Below are positions 16,250 to 25,613 of a DNA stretch of 36,287 nucleotides, one piece after another; positions within the stretch are counted from its first letter, which is position 1, and each line of letters begins with the position of its first letter. This DNA is from Bacteroidales bacterium (GTDB lineage Bacteria; Bacteroidota; Bacteroidia; Bacteroidales; WCHB1-69), in NCBI GenBank assembly GCA_016282395.1, contig JAEEKL010000166.1:1-36287 (forward strand), read 5' to 3'. Position numbers and translations under genes: made by a program. The notes beneath the pieces are model-generated. The model made no database searches. It was not told the origin of the DNA and worked only from the letters and a program-made list of their open reading frames with translations.

Positions 16250-19054
16250 ATGAAAATCATCTACAGTCCTCATTATGACGGCGAAATCTTCCTTGGTGAC
16301 CAACCGGGATGTTTCGACACCCTTTACGCGGGGAATGCCACCCTGCTGCAACAGCTGGGACTCCGTACTGGCATCTGCGTGGCTCCCGCATCCGATATGG
16401 AGCGCGAAGCCGCCTACCAAACAGCAATGGACACCCCCTTGAAAGGCACCTGCTTTGAGTCCTCCGCGAAAACCGACCCCATCGGTGTGGCCGCCAAACT
16501 GCTGCTTTGGTGCGACAACCTCATCATGGCCGGCTGGGACGGCACCTGCACCGACCCGACGTTGACCAAACTCCACGTGCTGGCCGAAATTGAAAAAGAG
16601 ATGCGCAACGGAGCCTTTTTCCCCGGCAATGCAGACTTCTGGCGGAGAATCTGTGACCATCTCGATAACAACAGCTTCCAAAACTCCATCGCCGAAATCC
16701 AAATTGACTGTCCGTGGAGCGAAATCCCCTGTCTTGTGCAGCATGCCCTCAAGACACTGGAAAAAAAGGGGACTCAATTGGTGCTGACAGTGGACGAGAA
16801 CAAGTCTGTGGATTTGCAGACCGACAAGATTTCGGTGGTGAAGTTCGATGACTTGCTGGATGCTTACGAACGGATAACCCAATTAGAGAATATACCACAA
16901 AATTGTGCCATCGTCAACCGTGACAACGCACGGCTCAACCACACACTCTACACTTGGGACAAACCTGTCGTACACGCCACTCTCACGCAGAGCAATCCGC
17001 AGTTGCTACAACTTTTCAAACTGAGCCTGAGCATCTTCTCCCGTCCGCTCAACCTTGGCAACCTCGTTTCCTATCTGCAACTCCCTCTTAGTCCTATTCC
17101 AAGCGCACTGCGTTTCCAATTAGCCCATATCCTGCTGAAAAACGGCGGCTTTGGGGAAGTGAAGGTGCGCGAGGATGGAAATCTCCACGACGAATGGGAT
17201 GAAACCATCCGGACGTATGAGTTCATAGAATACGACAAAGACGGCAACCCCAAGTCTGGGGATAGCAAGAAAGTCAGGGCTGAGAAGATGGCTTTCCTCA
17301 ATCCCGTTCGTCAGGACTTCAGCGACGGAATACCCCAAAACGAGTTGAACAACTATGTGGAGAAGATGCAGGAATGGATACGCGGATTTCTCGGGCTTGA
17401 TGACTTGCCAGACGAGCGCAAGAAGCAGTTCCACCAACTCTCCTCTATGTTTTCCGCTTTCAAGCAGGTGCTCGTTTCCTTGCCGGATCCCGTCTGTTAC
17501 AGCGACATCGCGAAGATGGTGCTTCGTATTTACCGTCCGATGAGTTATTCGTGGCAGCAATCGGAGAAGGGTTCTCTCAACGTTATCGGCGACCTGCGCG
17601 GTATGGCCGTGCCCGCCGATACGCTCATCTGGCTCGATTGCCAGGACGAAGAGCAGGGAACAGACCCTTACGATTTCCTCAGCACGGCGGAACGCCAGTA
17701 TTTGGCCTCAAAAGGTGTGCTGATTCCGGATTTTGCTCAGTATCTGAAAATTCGCCGTCAGGAACGCAACCGCTTGCTTAACAGTGTGAAAGAAAAAGTG
17801 GTGCTGGTGCAGAGTGAATACGATGGTGTAAAACGGCTGGGAGAACACAGTCTGGTAGCCGAGGTGAAGCACCTCTTTGGCAAGTTCGATTATGCGGATG
17901 CGGATGCCGTGCTGCCAAAAATCCCCCGAACTCCGAATCTCCAAAATATTGATACCTTTGGATCGCAGATGCATTACGACCTCAAAATCAACGGCGTGGG
18001 AATGTCTGCCTTCAAAGGGCGCAAGGAGAGTAACTCTTCGATTGATATGCTTATCCAACGGCCCTTCAATTACGTGATGCAGTATGTGGCCCAACTTCCC
18101 GCTCCGAACGACGAGCAGTTGAGCAGCCCCTACATCACAGCAGGTTTGGTGGCACACCACTTCTTCCAACACATCATCGAAGACGGCAAGAAGGCGGCAA
18201 CAGGGGCGGCTCTGTATGACACGTTGCGAAATCTTGCTACAAACCTGTATGATAAGTATTTGGATGCGGCCGTCAACGCCAAGGGGCTGATTCTGCTCGC
18301 GGATGAGAACGCCACGCAATTGCATAACTTCCGTTGGCAGCTTAGGAAGAGTATGCAGACACTCATCGATATTATGGAAGAATTGAAACTCAAGCCCGAG
18401 GGTTGCGAGATGGTGTTTCAGGAAAAAGACGGCAAGGCCTTGAAACTTTCCACCATTGGGGCGTTCGAAGCCCGCATAGACTTTCTGCTCTCCGATTCCA
18501 ATGGCGACTACGTCATTTTCGATTTCAAGTGGAGCTTCGCCAAACGATATGTCCAAAAGTTAGAGGATAATGCCTCCATCCAGTTAGAACTCTACCGGCA
18601 GTCCGTCCGTGCTACTTATCCTGATAAGAAAGTCGTGGGCGTGGGGTATTATATGATGCCTCGACAGAAACTCTTCACCACCGACTTCAGCGATTGGAAC
18701 AATATGATTTGTAAGGTGACCTTAGCCAATTCTAATGACCTTTTCCAGCAGATTCAAAACGCCTACACTTTTCGGAAGGAAGAACTTGAAAAAGGTCATA
18801 TTGAGGAGGGTGAGCTGATGGATGTTCTTCCTTTTACGGATAACTATTACAACAAACAGAATGAGAAAAAACTTTGTTCTCTGGATGTTGTTGAAAAATA
18901 TGAAGGAAGAGGGAAAGGCAGAACATTAGTTGGTGTTACTAAAAATTCGGAATATGTTTATGTCCAATCCCCAAAAAAATCTTTCGATTTCGACGAAAAG
19001 GAGCCTTATGAGACCCCAACATCACATCCCATTTTAAAAGGCAGACTGAAATGA
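16250..19054 (+). CDS. AddB-like PD-(D/E)XK nuclease family protein
   Basis: The protein has 934 residues. The C-terminal part carries the RecB-type PD-(D/E)XK nuclease signature, ARIDFLL then YVIFDFKWS at about residues 740-757, followed by LELYRQSVR. The N-terminal ~700 residues resemble the inactive helicase-like body of AddB/RexB proteins; no Walker A motif is visible. It ends in a 4-nt ATGA overlap with the AddA-like gene, a sign of translational coupling and a stable complex. By family, such pairs unwind and resect double-stranded DNA ends for recombination or destroy foreign linear DNA. Whether this is the cell's main AddAB or an accessory one cannot be told from the window. The neighbouring DUF2779 nuclease and the operator suggest a specialised role (inference). 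Confidence 0.8.
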   Translation: MKIIYSPHYDGEIFLGDQPGCFDTLYAGNATLLQQLGLRTGICVAPASDMEREAAYQTAMDTPLKGTCFESSAKTDPIGVAAKLLLWCDNLIMAGWDGTCTDPTLTKLHVLAEIEKEMRNGAFFPGNADFWRRICDHLDNNSFQNSIAEIQIDCPWSEIPCLVQHALKTLEKKGTQLVLTVDENKSVDLQTDKISVVKFDDLLDAYERITQLENIPQNCAIVNRDNARLNHTLYTWDKPVVHATLTQSNPQLLQLFKLSLSIFSRPLNLGNLVSYLQLPLSPIPSALRFQLAHILLKNGGFGEVKVREDGNLHDEWDETIRTYEFIEYDKDGNPKSGDSKKVRAEKMAFLNPVRQDFSDGIPQNELNNYVEKMQEWIRGFLGLDDLPDERKKQFHQLSSMFSAFKQVLVSLPDPVCYSDIAKMVLRIYRPMSYSWQQSEKGSLNVIGDLRGMAVPADTLIWLDCQDEEQGTDPYDFLSTAERQYLASKGVLIPDFAQYLKIRRQERNRLLNSVKEKVVLVQSEYDGVKRLGEHSLVAEVKHLFGKFDYADADAVLPKIPRTPNLQNIDTFGSQMHYDLKINGVGMSAFKGRKESNSSIDMLIQRPFNYVMQYVAQLPAPNDEQLSSPYITAGLVAHHFFQHIIEDGKKAATGAALYDTLRNLATNLYDKYLDAAVNAKGLILLADENATQLHNFRWQLRKSMQTLIDIMEELKLKPEGCEMVFQEKDGKALKLSTIGAFEARIDFLLSDSNGDYVIFDFKWSFAKRYVQKLEDNASIQLELYRQSVRATYPDKKVVGVGYYMMPRQKLFTTDFSDWNNMICKVTLANSNDLFQQIQNAYTFRKEELEKGHIEEGELMDVLPFTDNYYNKQNEKKLCSLDVVEKYEGRGKGRTLVGVTKNSEYVYVQSPKKSFDFDEKEPYETPTSHPILKGRLK

Positions 19055-22000
19055 AAAAAGTAACCTATATCAATGCCGGTGCAGGTTCGGGAAAGACCTA
19101 CACCCTCACCACATTGTTGGCTGATGAACTTTCCAAAAATAAAGTGAAACCCTCGCAGGTGATTTTGACTACTTTCACCGAGTTGGCTGCTGCTGAATTC
19201 CGCGAGAAGGCCCGCGAGCAGATTTTGGCAAAAGGCAACCTTGAGGCCGCCGCCCAAATTGACGGTGCTGTCATTGGCACTGTGCACTCCATGGCCTTCC
19301 ACTTTGTCAGGAAATTCTGGTATCTGTTGGATTACGGTGCCGACATCCAGCCCATTTCCGAACGCGATGACGATTTCTACAGAGACCAGTCGCTGGCTCG
19401 CATTGTGCAGGAACGCGATGCCAGCGGCCAGCTGAAATACAAGCAGCATCTGGAAAACTTCCGGAATTTCCGCGACTATTTCGACATCACCAACGACAAC
19501 CGTCCCGACTACCTCTTTTGGCAGCCGATTCTCAAGGATGTGGTGGAGAAGATGGAGTACTACGAAGTGAACAATGTGCAAGAGAGCATCAACGAGAGCG
19601 TGAACACCATCAAGAGCGTTTTCAACGGATCCCCTTTGGATTCACAACTGAAGGATGATTTGGTGGATTATCTAAAAAAGTACCAAAAGATTCTCCAAAG
19701 TGAAACATCCAAATCGGCTACCGAACAAAACGACGAGATTTCCGCCTCGTTGAGTGACTTTGACTTCAACTTGGTTCCAACGCTTAAGGTTGTCAATAAC
19801 CCCATTAAACCTGCAAAAATCGAGCAACTGTGTCCCGGGTATAATGATTTCCACGACAAGGCCCTTGCCATTCCCGTATCCGTTTCGAACCAAGACATTT
19901 TAATCCGATTCGTCACCTCCATTTTTGAACTGGCCGCAGTGTGGCGCAGTGATTTCAACACCTACAAACGGGAAAACCACATCATCTCCTACAACGATAT
20001 GGAGCAACTGTTCCTGAAGCTCCTTAAGGAGGAACCTGAAGTGCAGGATTACATCAGGGAACACTACCGTCTGGTGATGGTCGATGAGTTTCAGGATTCC
20101 AACCCCATACAGCTCAAGATTTTCAACGAGCTTTCAGAATTAGTCGGCAGCAATGAAGGCGGCCGTTCCTACTGGGTAGGCGACCCCAAACAGTCGATTT
20201 ATGGCTTCCGCGGCGCCGATACCGAACTGGTGAGCGAGGTGTCGGGAAAATTCACATTCTACGATGATGACAAATGGCACATAGAGTCGAGTGGGCTTGG
20301 TTCGCGGCGACTGGTGAAAAGCTGGCGCTCCCGTGCACAGTTGGTGGAATTGGTGAACGCCACCTTTGAGGAACCGTTCAAAGTGGATGGCATCGACTCG
20401 AAACTCATCACATTGACTCCACAGTTTACATCGGATCATCCCGAAGTTACATACGATCCTGTTGGCCATTGGGAATGCAAGGAGGGTAACAAGGAGCTTG
20501 CCGCAACGGCTTTGGCCGCCAAGGTGAAAGAGTTGCTTGATTCACACGTCAAGGTGCACCACGAAAAACTCGACAAAGATGTTTCTGACATTCGACCCTA
20601 CGATGTGGCGATACTCTGCCGCACCAACGCCAATGCCAAGGCGATTGTCAAGGCCCTGCGCAAATTCGGTGTTCCTGTTTCGGAGCCGGAAGACTCCATC
20701 ATGCAGCGTGTGGAAGTGCAGCTGGTAGTCACACTGCTGCAATTTATGCAAAATCCCGCCCAGAAGCATGTCCGCGCCGACCTGCTGCGGTTGCTCAAAG
20801 GAATGAAGACAGAGGAAATCTTGGTGGATCGGCTGCAATATCTCGACCAGTTGGAGAAAGAGAATGGAGAAATAAATGATGATATCTTGAAAGAGAAGGA
20901 CATTTGGTTGGATGACGATACGCTTTTCAAGGAACTGAAGAAACTGACTGACAGATTTAAGCATCTCTCTATTCCCGAAATGGTGGACGGGCTGATTTAC
21001 GAGTGCGACATTCCTGCGCTCGCCGACAGCTGGGGCGACGGTGCCATCCGTCGGCAGAACCTCTCCACGCTCCGCAAATTGGCTGCCGACTACGATCAGC
21101 GCTGTTTGCAGCTGGGGTTGGGCACCTCCATCACGGGCTTCATCTTCTTCCTCAATAGCAACGAACCCGACAAGTCGCCCGACAATCACTCCGACACGGT
21201 GAAAGTGCTCACCTACCACAGATCCAAAGGCTTAGAATGGTCATCCGTTGTCTTGACCGACCTCAACAATGATGCGCTGAATGACAATGAATGTATCAAA
21301 AAATCGTTTATGAAAGTGTTTGAGGTGGACAAGAAAACGAACCTTGGTGATCCATTCCACAAGGATTATTATCTGCACTATTTCCCGTTTGTTCTGAAAG
21401 GTGCAAGATCCAATCCAGATTCGTCACTGGCCAACAAAATAAAAGATTGGCCCTTGTATAAAGACATCAAAAAGAAGGTGGGCCAGGAGGAACGCCGCCT
21501 GATGTATGTGGGAATGACCCGTGCCAAAGACCGGCTCGTTACATTTGGTCGTGGTGGTAAAGAAAGCGAAGGGAAGCCGAGTGCAGCTCAAATCAATGAA
21601 TTCAATTGGCTGAGAAATGTCGGCGTTGTCAATCCCACGCCTGAAAATGTATGGGATAACAAAAAACACGTCTCGGTATATGAGGATGCTTCTGCGGTTA
21701 CACCCCCGTCAGTGGCCGCAACCTTGAAATGGAACAGGGTGGTGAAACCCGAAGTGCACACTGATTTCGGGAAGCGTTATCTCTCGCCCAGCAAAATAGA
21801 ACGGTTCGAAGAGTGGCAGTTTACGAAATATCGGCAGTGGGCTGACAGCGGCAGCAGAATGTCCACAAGCGGATGGGGTAGCGACTATGCCGCTATTGGC
21901 TCCTGCATTCACGATTTCTTCGCAGTATTCCGTCCCGGCAAAAGTGCTGTTAACGAGGAATTGGCGAAGAGTATCATTGCGGGTTACGGGTTGACGCCCC

Positions 22001-22365
22001 AGCTTTCGGGCAGCGTCGGTGACATCGTGGAGTCCGCCGAATGGCTGTACCGACAGTTGCAGCATCATTTTCCGCAAACAGAAAACGACCGTGTAGAGAT
22101 GGAGGTGCCTTTCCAGCTGACACTTGCCAACGGGCAGACTCTGCGTGGCGAGATGGACCTGCTGTGGTTCTACACCGACGGCGACGGCCAGCATTGTGTG
22201 CTGGTGGACTACAAGACCTTCCCGGGAGTGGACTATGCCAAACACACGCAAAGCCATTATCCGCAGTTGTCGGCATACGCCCAAGCCCTGCGCGAAGAGG
22301 GCATTGACGTGACGCATACGCTTCTCTATTATCCGGTTGGCAGAGTGGTGCATGAGTTATTATAA
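19051..22365 (+). CDS. AddA-like UvrD-family helicase-nuclease
   Basis: The protein has 1104 residues and shows all main superfamily 1A motifs: Walker A INAGAGSGKTYTLTT (about 7-21), Walker B VMVDEFQDSNP (about 343), VGDPKQSIYGFRGAD (about 377), VLTYHRSKGLEW (about 725) and RRLMYVGMTRAKDRL (about 820). The C-terminus carries a PD-(D/E)XK nuclease core, GEMDLLWF then VLVDYKTFPG (about 1035-1057), with a following QLSAYAQAL motif. Helicase plus nuclease in one chain is the AddA/RexA arrangement. Together with the overlapping upstream nuclease gene it should form a two-nuclease AddAB-type enzyme acting on double-stranded DNA ends. It starts with the ATGA overlap at 19051-19054. Confidence 0.88.
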   Translation: MKKVTYINAGAGSGKTYTLTTLLADELSKNKVKPSQVILTTFTELAAAEFREKAREQILAKGNLEAAAQIDGAVIGTVHSMAFHFVRKFWYLLDYGADIQPISERDDDFYRDQSLARIVQERDASGQLKYKQHLENFRNFRDYFDITNDNRPDYLFWQPILKDVVEKMEYYEVNNVQESINESVNTIKSVFNGSPLDSQLKDDLVDYLKKYQKILQSETSKSATEQNDEISASLSDFDFNLVPTLKVVNNPIKPAKIEQLCPGYNDFHDKALAIPVSVSNQDILIRFVTSIFELAAVWRSDFNTYKRENHIISYNDMEQLFLKLLKEEPEVQDYIREHYRLVMVDEFQDSNPIQLKIFNELSELVGSNEGGRSYWVGDPKQSIYGFRGADTELVSEVSGKFTFYDDDKWHIESSGLGSRRLVKSWRSRAQLVELVNATFEEPFKVDGIDSKLITLTPQFTSDHPEVTYDPVGHWECKEGNKELAATALAAKVKELLDSHVKVHHEKLDKDVSDIRPYDVAILCRTNANAKAIVKALRKFGVPVSEPEDSIMQRVEVQLVVTLLQFMQNPAQKHVRADLLRLLKGMKTEEILVDRLQYLDQLEKENGEINDDILKEKDIWLDDDTLFKELKKLTDRFKHLSIPEMVDGLIYECDIPALADSWGDGAIRRQNLSTLRKLAADYDQRCLQLGLGTSITGFIFFLNSNEPDKSPDNHSDTVKVLTYHRSKGLEWSSVVLTDLNNDALNDNECIKKSFMKVFEVDKKTNLGDPFHKDYYLHYFPFVLKGARSNPDSSLANKIKDWPLYKDIKKKVGQEERRLMYVGMTRAKDRLVTFGRGGKESEGKPSAAQINEFNWLRNVGVVNPTPENVWDNKKHVSVYEDASAVTPPSVAATLKWNRVVKPEVHTDFGKRYLSPSKIERFEEWQFTKYRQWADSGSRMSTSGWGSDYAAIGSCIHDFFAVFRPGKSAVNEELAKSIIAGYGLTPQLSGSVGDIVESAEWLYRQLQHHFPQTENDRVEMEVPFQLTLANGQTLRGEMDLLWFYTDGDGQHCVLVDYKTFPGVDYAKHTQSHYPQLSAYAQALREEGIDVTHTLLYYPVGRVVHELL

Positions 22366-22369
22366 GCAA

Positions 22370-22418
22370 TTTGCTACTCGCAAAAAAAGCACCCCGATTC
22401 CGTTTCTTCCTATTTTTG
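22370..22418 (+). promoter_or_regulatory. Operator-promoter module A
   Basis: TTTGCTACTCGCAAA (22370-22384) is an inverted repeat centred on C22377. After 26 nt comes the -7 box TATTTTTG (22411-22418), followed by CCGCGT. The intervening bases, including CACCCCGATT, are conserved in modules B and C. No TTTG is found at the usual -33 position. The module lies inside the longer open frame that begins at 22371 and so places the real start at 22452. Confidence 0.7.
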
Positions 22419-22451
22419 CCGCGTAAAACTTTCATCATAAACCCTAAAAGT

Positions 22452-23906
22452 ATGTCAATAATAACCAAAGACAAAGAGTTCAGCGATGAAGAAATTTTGG
22501 CTGAATACAGAAAAAGAAGCGACGAATACCACGAGTGGCGCCAGCAAAAGGCGGCGGAGTTCCTGCAAAGCAAGAAACGGAACAAATGCTACCACTGCTA
22601 CACCGTAGAAACAGAAACCAGCTATGAGGACGAATTCTTCATCCCGCTCGCCGACGACATCGTTGCCCGCGTGCAAGCCCTGAAGGAGGAAATCCGCAAC
22701 GATCCTGAACTGAAAGACGATGAAGACCGTGCCGATGAGTTCAGCGACCGCGTTTGTGAAATCGGCTATGACATCGAAAATGTACCGCAACCATGGCCGG
22801 ATGACAATATCTTCACCAACATCGACCTTGATGATTACATTTACCTGTATCACTTTGATATCCACCTCTTCGACTGGAAAGGCGACGCGAACGGACGGCT
22901 GTTCCCGGCTACAGCGGACCTCACCGACGAGGAATACATTGACCTGCTGGCGTTGTTGATCGACCAGCCTGATTGCTCGTTTCAGCACCTCGCCCACCTC
23001 AGCCAGAAGTTCAAGGCTATCTATGACAAGGTGAGCGATTATCTCCACAACTATGAGTTTGGCGTGGCTGAGCCGTTCTGCCACGACCACGACTATGCCA
23101 TCCGGATGACCGAACTGCGCCGCGATGTCCAAAAGCTGCTCAAACAGCTGAAAGACAACAAGGAGGAATACCCTTACATTGGCTTCCTGAAAGATTTTAT
23201 GGTGAATTTGACCGTCATCATTAATGAGAGAAATGCTGACAAAACCTCATTGCAGACGGCGACAGATGATTCTTCGACGGATGGGACAGGAGGCGAGGAC
23301 CAGCAGGAACGGCTTGCCAAACTCGCCGACTGGATCGACCAGTTCACCAAGGGAGACAATTTCCTTGCCGCGGATTTGCTGGAACGAGAGCTGAAAATGA
23401 GGATTGAAAAGGAAAAATTGAGCAAACCTTACCCCATAATAGTGGATGGGGACAAAATATATCTTGAACTCCCAGGCAACAAGCGTGAAAAACTCTCTTT
23501 TGAACGTGCTAATTATGCCAGAACATTGTATATCTTCTTTATGCGACAAATTGAACGTGCAAGTAAGGACAGAAAAGTCTCCCCATATTTATCACAAAAG
23601 GAGATGGAAGCATACTTGGATGAGTTGCGGAAAATTTATGAGAACATCTGCGGTAAAAAGCCATTTGACCTTGAATCATGGTTTCAGAAAAGTTCTGTGT
23701 CAAATAAATTTTTCACCGATTGTCATTCCATACGCAAACTGTTTGGCCAGTTTTATAATACCGAAGAACTTAAGAAAAACTACGGCAAGTGCTACAGCAT
23801 TGAAATCATGGGCAAGGACAGCTATGGTAACCCACGCTACGGCATCGATCTTGACATAAAGGATTTCGATCTCGGCTGGTACAGCATTGACAGGAGGAAA
23901 ATTTGA
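22452..23906 (+). CDS. Unrecognised protein with a Bacteroidota-type C-terminal domain
   Basis: The protein has 484 residues from the start at MSIITKDKEFSDEE. This start is chosen because the promoter module ends at 22418. No catalytic motif is recognised. The first ~290 residues are rich in charged residues and probably mostly helical. A polar linker (TATDDSSTDGTGGEDQQ) separates them from the rest. The last ~140 residues (YLELPGNKREKLSFERANYARTLYIFF..., FFTDCHSIRKLF, YSIEIMG) resemble a C-terminal segment I know from many uncharacterised Bacteroidota proteins; this is from memory and not checked. There is no signal peptide, so it is probably cytoplasmic. It lies between the AddAB-like pair and the DUF2779 nuclease, under the shared operator, which suggests joint use. 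Its function is unknown. Confidence 0.75.
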   Translation: MSIITKDKEFSDEEILAEYRKRSDEYHEWRQQKAAEFLQSKKRNKCYHCYTVETETSYEDEFFIPLADDIVARVQALKEEIRNDPELKDDEDRADEFSDRVCEIGYDIENVPQPWPDDNIFTNIDLDDYIYLYHFDIHLFDWKGDANGRLFPATADLTDEEYIDLLALLIDQPDCSFQHLAHLSQKFKAIYDKVSDYLHNYEFGVAEPFCHDHDYAIRMTELRRDVQKLLKQLKDNKEEYPYIGFLKDFMVNLTVIINERNADKTSLQTATDDSSTDGTGGEDQQERLAKLADWIDQFTKGDNFLAADLLERELKMRIEKEKLSKPYPIIVDGDKIYLELPGNKREKLSFERANYARTLYIFFMRQIERASKDRKVSPYLSQKEMEAYLDELRKIYENICGKKPFDLESWFQKSSVSNKFFTDCHSIRKLFGQFYNTEELKKNYGKCYSIEIMGKDSYGNPRYGIDLDIKDFDLGWYSIDRRKI

Positions 23907-23934
23907 GCATTTACCATCAAATTTCGTGACTTTG
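23902..23934 (+). promoter_or_regulatory. Promoter of the DUF2779 gene
   Basis: TTTG (23902-23905) is followed after 21 nt by TGACTTTG (23927-23934) and CCGCGC. The -33 box overlaps the stop codon of the previous gene. Unlike its neighbours, this promoter has a -33 box and lacks the TTTGCTA inverted repeat. Confidence 0.55.
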
Positions 23935-23941
23935 CCGCGCC

Positions 23942-23973
23942 ATTCATAATTCATAATTCATAATTCTTAATTC
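23942..23973 (+). repeat. Heptamer array in the DUF2779 gene leader
   Basis: ATTCATA is repeated three times, then ATTCTTA and ATTC. The array fills almost all of the short leader between the -7 box and the start codon at 23977, so a change in copy number would change the 5' untranslated region. Confidence 0.8.
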
Positions 23974-23976
23974 GTC

Positions 23977-25485
23977 ATGCCCGGTCTTTCCAAATCCAAG
24001 TACACCAGTTTCCGCAAGTGCCCGAAATACCTTTGGTTGGGCGCGTATAAGCCGGAAGAACAAGTTGTTGACTCCTCCATGCAGGCACGATTCGATACCG
24101 GCACCAGCGTGGGCGAACTCGCCAAAGGGCTGTTCGGTCCCTACACCGATGTCACCACATTGACTGATGACGGCCACCTCGACATCAAGGCGATGCTGGC
24201 CCGCACGCAACAGTGTCTCGCTGACGATGCCGACAATATCTGCGAGGCGGCCTTCTCGTACCGAGGGTGCTATTGTGCGGTGGATATCCTCCGCAAAACC
24301 GATGATGGATACGCCATCTACGAGGTGAAAAGCAGCACCTCGGCCGACAAAGAGGTCTATGCGCAGGATGTGGCCTTCCAAAAATGGGTGCTCACCCAGT
24401 GCGGCGTCAACGTCACGGGCACATACCTCGTCTGCATCAACAACCAATATGTGCGGAATGGCGCGCTGGGTGTCCACCAGCTGTTCAGTATCAACGACAT
24501 TTCGGAGGCGGTGGCGGTGGAATACCCGCAGGTGGCCGCCAACTGCAAGGCAGCCAAAGCGGTGCTGGACAACCCTGCGGAACCGGCCGTGCCCATCGGA
24601 CCGCACTGCCACGAGCCCTACGGTTGTGGGTTTATGAGCTATTGTATGCGCCAATGCGGTATCCCCGACAACGAGCCCACCGTTTTTGATCTTTACAGAG
24701 GTTCGTTTGAGAAACAGTTAGAACATGTACACAACGGTATCGTCTCGTTTCCCGATATTGTCAAATCCGGCATCAATCTTACGCCTATGCAGAAGATGCA
24801 GGTGGACTGCACGATGCATGGCACCAAGCATATTGACAAAGCCGCATTGCACGAATTCCTGAACACGTTGAGTTATCCGATATACCATCTGGACTTTGAG
24901 ACGATGCAGCTCGTTGTCCCGCCATACGACGGCACACGTCCCTACCAACAGATTCCGTTCCAGTACTCGCTGCACATCGAACACGCCGACGGCACGTTGG
25001 AGCACAGGGAATTCTTGGGCAACGGGGTTGACGACCCGCGTCGGGCGTTGGCCGAACAACTCTGCAGGGCCATCCCTGCGGACGCCTGTGTGACCGCTTA
25101 CAACAAAAAATTTGAATGCGGCCGTCTCAGCGAGTTGGCGGATACCTTTCCGGATTTAAGTGCGCACCTGTTGAGCATCAGCAACCATATCATCGACCTG
25201 CTGTCACCCTTTCAGAAAGGCTACTGCTACTATCCGGCGATGGGTGGCGGGTTCTCCATCAAGGCGGTGTTGCCGGCCCTCTTCCCCAGTGACCCCGACT
25301 TGGACTATCACAACCTGGAGGGTTCGGTACACAACGGTGGCGAGGCGATGGACATTTACCCGCTCATCGCTGCCATGTCGCCTGTCGAGCAGGCGGCGGC
25401 CCGCGAGTCGCTGCTCCGCTACTGCGAACTCGACACCTTCGCGATGGTGAAGGTACTGGAGAAGCTGCGGGAGCTGGCGAGGTGA
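23977..25485 (+). CDS. DUF2779 protein: Cas4/RecB-like nuclease fused to a DEDD-type exonuclease
   Basis: The protein has 502 residues. It opens with SKSKYTSFRKCPKYLW, typical of Cas4-like RecB nucleases. A PD-(D/E)XK core follows (AVDILRKTDDGYAIYEVKSST, about 100-120). Cysteines in CHEPYGCGFMSYCMRQCG (about 210-227), with the N-terminal CPKYLW Cys, could bind an iron-sulfur cluster as in Cas4 and AddB. The C-terminal half begins YPIYHLDFETMQ (about 300) with the D-x-E of DEDD exonucleases, continues with AYNKKFECGRL and IDLLSPF, and ends with YCELDTFAMVKVL carrying a late Asp. Two nuclease domains in one protein point to DNA or RNA end trimming. There are no cas genes nearby. It stands beside the AddAB-like genes. 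Confidence 0.82.
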   Translation: MPGLSKSKYTSFRKCPKYLWLGAYKPEEQVVDSSMQARFDTGTSVGELAKGLFGPYTDVTTLTDDGHLDIKAMLARTQQCLADDADNICEAAFSYRGCYCAVDILRKTDDGYAIYEVKSSTSADKEVYAQDVAFQKWVLTQCGVNVTGTYLVCINNQYVRNGALGVHQLFSINDISEAVAVEYPQVAANCKAAKAVLDNPAEPAVPIGPHCHEPYGCGFMSYCMRQCGIPDNEPTVFDLYRGSFEKQLEHVHNGIVSFPDIVKSGINLTPMQKMQVDCTMHGTKHIDKAALHEFLNTLSYPIYHLDFETMQLVVPPYDGTRPYQQIPFQYSLHIEHADGTLEHREFLGNGVDDPRRALAEQLCRAIPADACVTAYNKKFECGRLSELADTFPDLSAHLLSISNHIIDLLSPFQKGYCYYPAMGGGFSIKAVLPALFPSDPDLDYHNLEGSVHNGGEAMDIYPLIAAMSPVEQAAARESLLRYCELDTFAMVKVLEKLRELAR

Positions 25486-25528
25486 CCTGTGGTTTCCATG
25501 CCTCCTATAGTGGAATCGGGGTGCGTTA

Positions 25529-25577
25529 TTTGCTACTCGCAAAAAACGCACTCCAATTTTCTTTCTCCCTATTTTTG
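25529..25577 (+). promoter_or_regulatory. Operator-promoter module B
   Basis: TTTGCTACTCGCAAA (25529-25543) is followed after 26 nt by TATTTTTG (25570-25577) and CCGCAT. The spacing and intervening bases match modules A and C. It places the start of the next gene at 25614. Confidence 0.7.
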
Positions 25578-25613
25578 CCGCATAAAATTCAGTTATTCAC
25601 AAAATCAAAATTT

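Noticed and set aside
22370-22384. Operator as a LexA (SOS) box
   Set aside because: The nuclease genes would fit an SOS response, but I know no established Bacteroidota LexA site of this sequence, so the regulator is left open.
22371-22451. N-terminal extensions of the genes at 22452, 25614 and 26239 that share LLLAK...FFLFLP
   Set aside because: The shared peptide is a translation of the repeated operator-promoter module. The -7 boxes lie inside it, so the starts must be downstream.
23977-25485. Cas4 of a CRISPR system
   Set aside because: The Cas4-like half is fused to a DEDD exonuclease (DUF2779) and no cas1, cas2 or array is present.
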